From Alphaproteobacteria bacterium (lineage in GTDB: Bacteria > Pseudomonadota > Alphaproteobacteria > ATCC43930 > CGMCC-115725), in the NCBI GenBank assembly GCA_030039975.1, contig JASHUO010000445.1:1-6280 (forward strand): DNA of 6,280 bases. The letters run 5' to 3'. Shown in pieces: positions 4,263 through 6,280 of this stretch. The translations under genes were made by a program, and so were the position numbers. Each line of letters opens with the position of its first letter. Position 1 is the stretch's first letter. Below the pieces are notes generated by a model, which searched no databases, was not told the origin of the DNA, and saw only the letters and a list, made by a program, of their open reading frames with translations.

Positions 4263-6280
4263 ATGGGGTTCACGCATTTCTTTGTCGACCGGCCGATCTT
4301 CGCGGCGGTGCTCTCGATCTTCCTCGTGCTCATCGGCGGCTTTGCCTATTACACGCTGCCGGTCGCGGAATATCCCGACATCGCGCCGCCGACGGTGGTC
4401 ATCACCACCAGCTATCCCGGCGCCTCGGCCGAAGTGGTCGCCGAGACGGTGGCGACGCCGATCGAGGAGCAGCTGAACGGCGTCGACAACATGCTCTACA
4501 TGGTGTCGCAGGCGACCTCGGACGGCAATCTGCAGATCACCGTCACCTTCGCGCTCGGGACCGATCTCGACACCTCGCAGGTGCTGGTGCAGAACCGCCT
4601 CGCCGTCGCCCAGCCGCAGCTCCCCGACGAGGTCCAGCGCATCGGCGTCACCGTGCGCAAGAATTCGCCGAACCTGCTGATGGTCATCCATCTGAGCTCG
4701 CCCGATGGCTCGCGCGACCAGCTCTACATGTCGAATTACGCGAGGCTGCAAGTCGTCGACCCCTTGGCCCGGCTCGACGGCGTCGGCGATGTGCAGGTCT
4801 TCGGCGCCCGCGACTATTCGATGCGCATCTGGCTCAATCCCGACGAGATCGCGGCGCGGAACCTGACGGTCGAGGAGGTGGTGGCGGCGCTCCGCGCGCA
4901 AAACGTGCAGGTCGCCTCCGGCGTGGTCAATGAGCCGCCGGTGCCGAAGCCGGGCGCCTTCGAGCTGAACGTCGAAACCCTCGGGCGGTTGATCGATCCC
5001 GAGCAATTCGGTGCCGTCATCGTCAAGGCGGATCCCGATGGCAGGCTGACGCGGGTCCGGGACATCGCGCGCGTCGAATTGGGCGCGCTCGATTATAACG
5101 CCAACGGCTATCTCGACGAGCGGCCGGCGGTGCCGATCCTCATCTACCAGCGGCCGGGATCGAACGCGCTGGCGACCGCGAAGGCGGTCCTTGCCAAGAT
5201 GAAAGAGCTCTCGGCCGACTTTCCCCAGGGTTTGCGCTACGACGTCGTCTATAACACGACCGAGTTCATCGCCGAATCCGTACGCGAGCTGATCAAGACG
5301 ATCTTCGAGGCGCTGGCGCTCGTCATCGCCGTCGTCATTCTCTTCCTTCAGACTTGGCGCGCCTCGATCATCCCGATCGTCGCCATCCCGGTGTCGCTCA
5401 TCGGCACCTTCATCGTGCTGGCGGCGATCGGTTACTCGATCAATGACCTGACGCTCTTCGGCCTGGTGCTGGCGGTCGGCATCGTCGTCGATGACGCGAT
5501 CGTCGTCGTCGAGAATGTCGAGCGCAATATCCGGCAGGGCATGCAGCCCAAGGAAGCGGCGCACCATACCATGGACGAGGTGGGTACGGCGCTCATCGCC
5601 ATCGCGCTCGTACTTGCGGCGGTGTTCATCCCTTCGGCCTTCGTCTCGGGCATTTCCGGCCAGTTCTTCCGGCAATTCGCCGTCACCATTGCCACCGCCA
5701 CGGTGATTTCGGCCTTCGTATCGTTGACGCTCAGCCCGGCGCTCTGTGCCTTGCTGTTCCAGCCGCACGAGTCGGAGGGCGAGGCCAAGGGATCGGTCGT
5801 CGCGCGGCTGCCGCGCCGCTTCTTCCATCTCTTCAATCTCGGCTTCGACCGCTTCGCGTCAGGTTATGGCCGGCTCACCGGGCGCCTGGTACGTGTCGCG
5901 GCCCTGATGTTGATCGTCTATGCCGGCCTCATCGCGTTGACCGCCTTCGAATTCACGCGCGCGCCGGGCGGCTTCATCCCCGAGGCGGATCAGGGTTACC
6001 TCATCAACGTCATTCAGCTGCCGCCCGGCGCCTCGCTCGAGCGCACCGATGCCGTGGTCCGCCGCGCGACCAAGATCATGCTCGAGACCCCGGGCATTGC
6101 TCATGCCGTTCCCTTCGCCGGCCTCGACGGTGCCACCTTCACCAACGCCCCCAACGCCGGCACGATCTTCACGCCGCTCGCGCCCTTCGACGAGCGCGTC
6201 GCCAAGGGGCTTTCCGCCAATCACATCCTGGCGGATTTGCGTCGGCGGCTCGCGGTCATCCAGGACGCTTTCATCATCAC
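4263..6280 (+). CDS. RND multidrug efflux pump, HAE-1 (AcrB/MexF-like), 3' end missing
   Basis: Inner-membrane proton-driven exporter that takes drugs, dyes or solvents from the periplasm and inner leaflet. The 672 complete codons present are about two thirds of the ~1,040-1,060 residues usual for the family; the reading frame is open to the window edge. Seen: the family start FFVDRPIFAAVLS (6-18) in TM1 (~11-29); the EYPDIAPP motif (36-43); periplasmic porter domain ~40-335 with SYPGAS, TPIEEQLNGV and VQNRLA; TM2 ~344-363; TM3 ~369-388; TM4 ~394-415 with Asp410-Asp411, the proton-relay pair matching AcrB Asp407/408; VENVERN just after; TM5 ~441-463; TM6 ~470-498; TM7 ~543-562; then the second periplasmic half beginning FIPEADQGYL (571-580). 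All expected landmarks are intact, so it should be functional. Substrate range cannot be read from sequence. Start supported by the ribosome site and the classic N terminus. Confidence 0.95.
   Translation, partial: MGFTHFFVDRPIFAAVLSIFLVLIGGFAYYTLPVAEYPDIAPPTVVITTSYPGASAEVVAETVATPIEEQLNGVDNMLYMVSQATSDGNLQITVTFALGTDLDTSQVLVQNRLAVAQPQLPDEVQRIGVTVRKNSPNLLMVIHLSSPDGSRDQLYMSNYARLQVVDPLARLDGVGDVQVFGARDYSMRIWLNPDEIAARNLTVEEVVAALRAQNVQVASGVVNEPPVPKPGAFELNVETLGRLIDPEQFGAVIVKADPDGRLTRVRDIARVELGALDYNANGYLDERPAVPILIYQRPGSNALATAKAVLAKMKELSADFPQGLRYDVVYNTTEFIAESVRELIKTIFEALALVIAVVILFLQTWRASIIPIVAIPVSLIGTFIVLAAIGYSINDLTLFGLVLAVGIVVDDAIVVVENVERNIRQGMQPKEAAHHTMDEVGTALIAIALVLAAVFIPSAFVSGISGQFFRQFAVTIATATVISAFVSLTLSPALCALLFQPHESEGEAKGSVVARLPRRFFHLFNLGFDRFASGYGRLTGRLVRVAALMLIVYAGLIALTAFEFTRAPGGFIPEADQGYLINVIQLPPGASLERTDAVVRRATKIMLETPGIAHAVPFAGLDGATFTNAPNAGTIFTPLAPFDERVAKGLSANHILADLRRRLAVIQDAFII

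Noticed and set aside
3033..5828. A 931-residue open frame on the minus strand, antisense to the adaptor and pump genes
   Set aside because: Its product is dominated by Arg, Asp, His and Glu with no fold-like pattern, as expected from the reverse of GC-rich codons. The plus-strand frames carry full family motifs over the same bases.

Overview
The window is GC-rich with strong G/C preference at third codon positions. The gene types and protein wording look like an alphaproteobacterium, perhaps Hyphomicrobiales. That placement is an inference from style, not from a marker gene. I see no rRNA, tRNA, CRISPR array, insertion sequence or phage gene. The base use of the genes is fairly uniform. The first ~200 bases look somewhat richer in A/T.

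Layout, left to right. Bases 1-199 are upstream sequence of uncertain content, ending in a good ribosome binding site. Bases 200-1054 (+) encode an outer-membrane lipoprotein with an OmpA-like peptidoglycan-binding domain. Bases 1152-1532 (-) encode a small single-domain cupin, convergent with the lipoprotein gene. After a 112-base divergent gap, 1645-2880 (+) encodes an exported serine hydrolase of the beta-lactamase/class C penicillin-binding protein family. Bases 2928-4244 (+) encode the periplasmic adaptor of a tripartite RND efflux pump. Only 18 bases later, 4263 to the right edge (+) encodes the first ~672 residues of the matching inner-membrane RND pump of the HAE-1 group. The pump gene has no stop codon because it runs off the window.

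How they work together. Adaptor and pump are clearly one operon and should form an envelope-spanning drug or solvent exporter with a TolC-like channel, which is not in view. The serine hydrolase lies upstream on the same strand and shares the cell-envelope theme. Whether it is co-transcribed with the pump is open, because a hairpin-forming inverted repeat (2938-2972) lies between the two coding regions. The lipoprotein and cupin look unrelated to the pump.

I do not see a novel multi-gene system here. The points most worth checking are the unclear start of the adaptor gene (inverted repeat, no good start codon near its signal peptide, and a G6 run that may hide a frame error), and the altered third active-site motif of the serine hydrolase.
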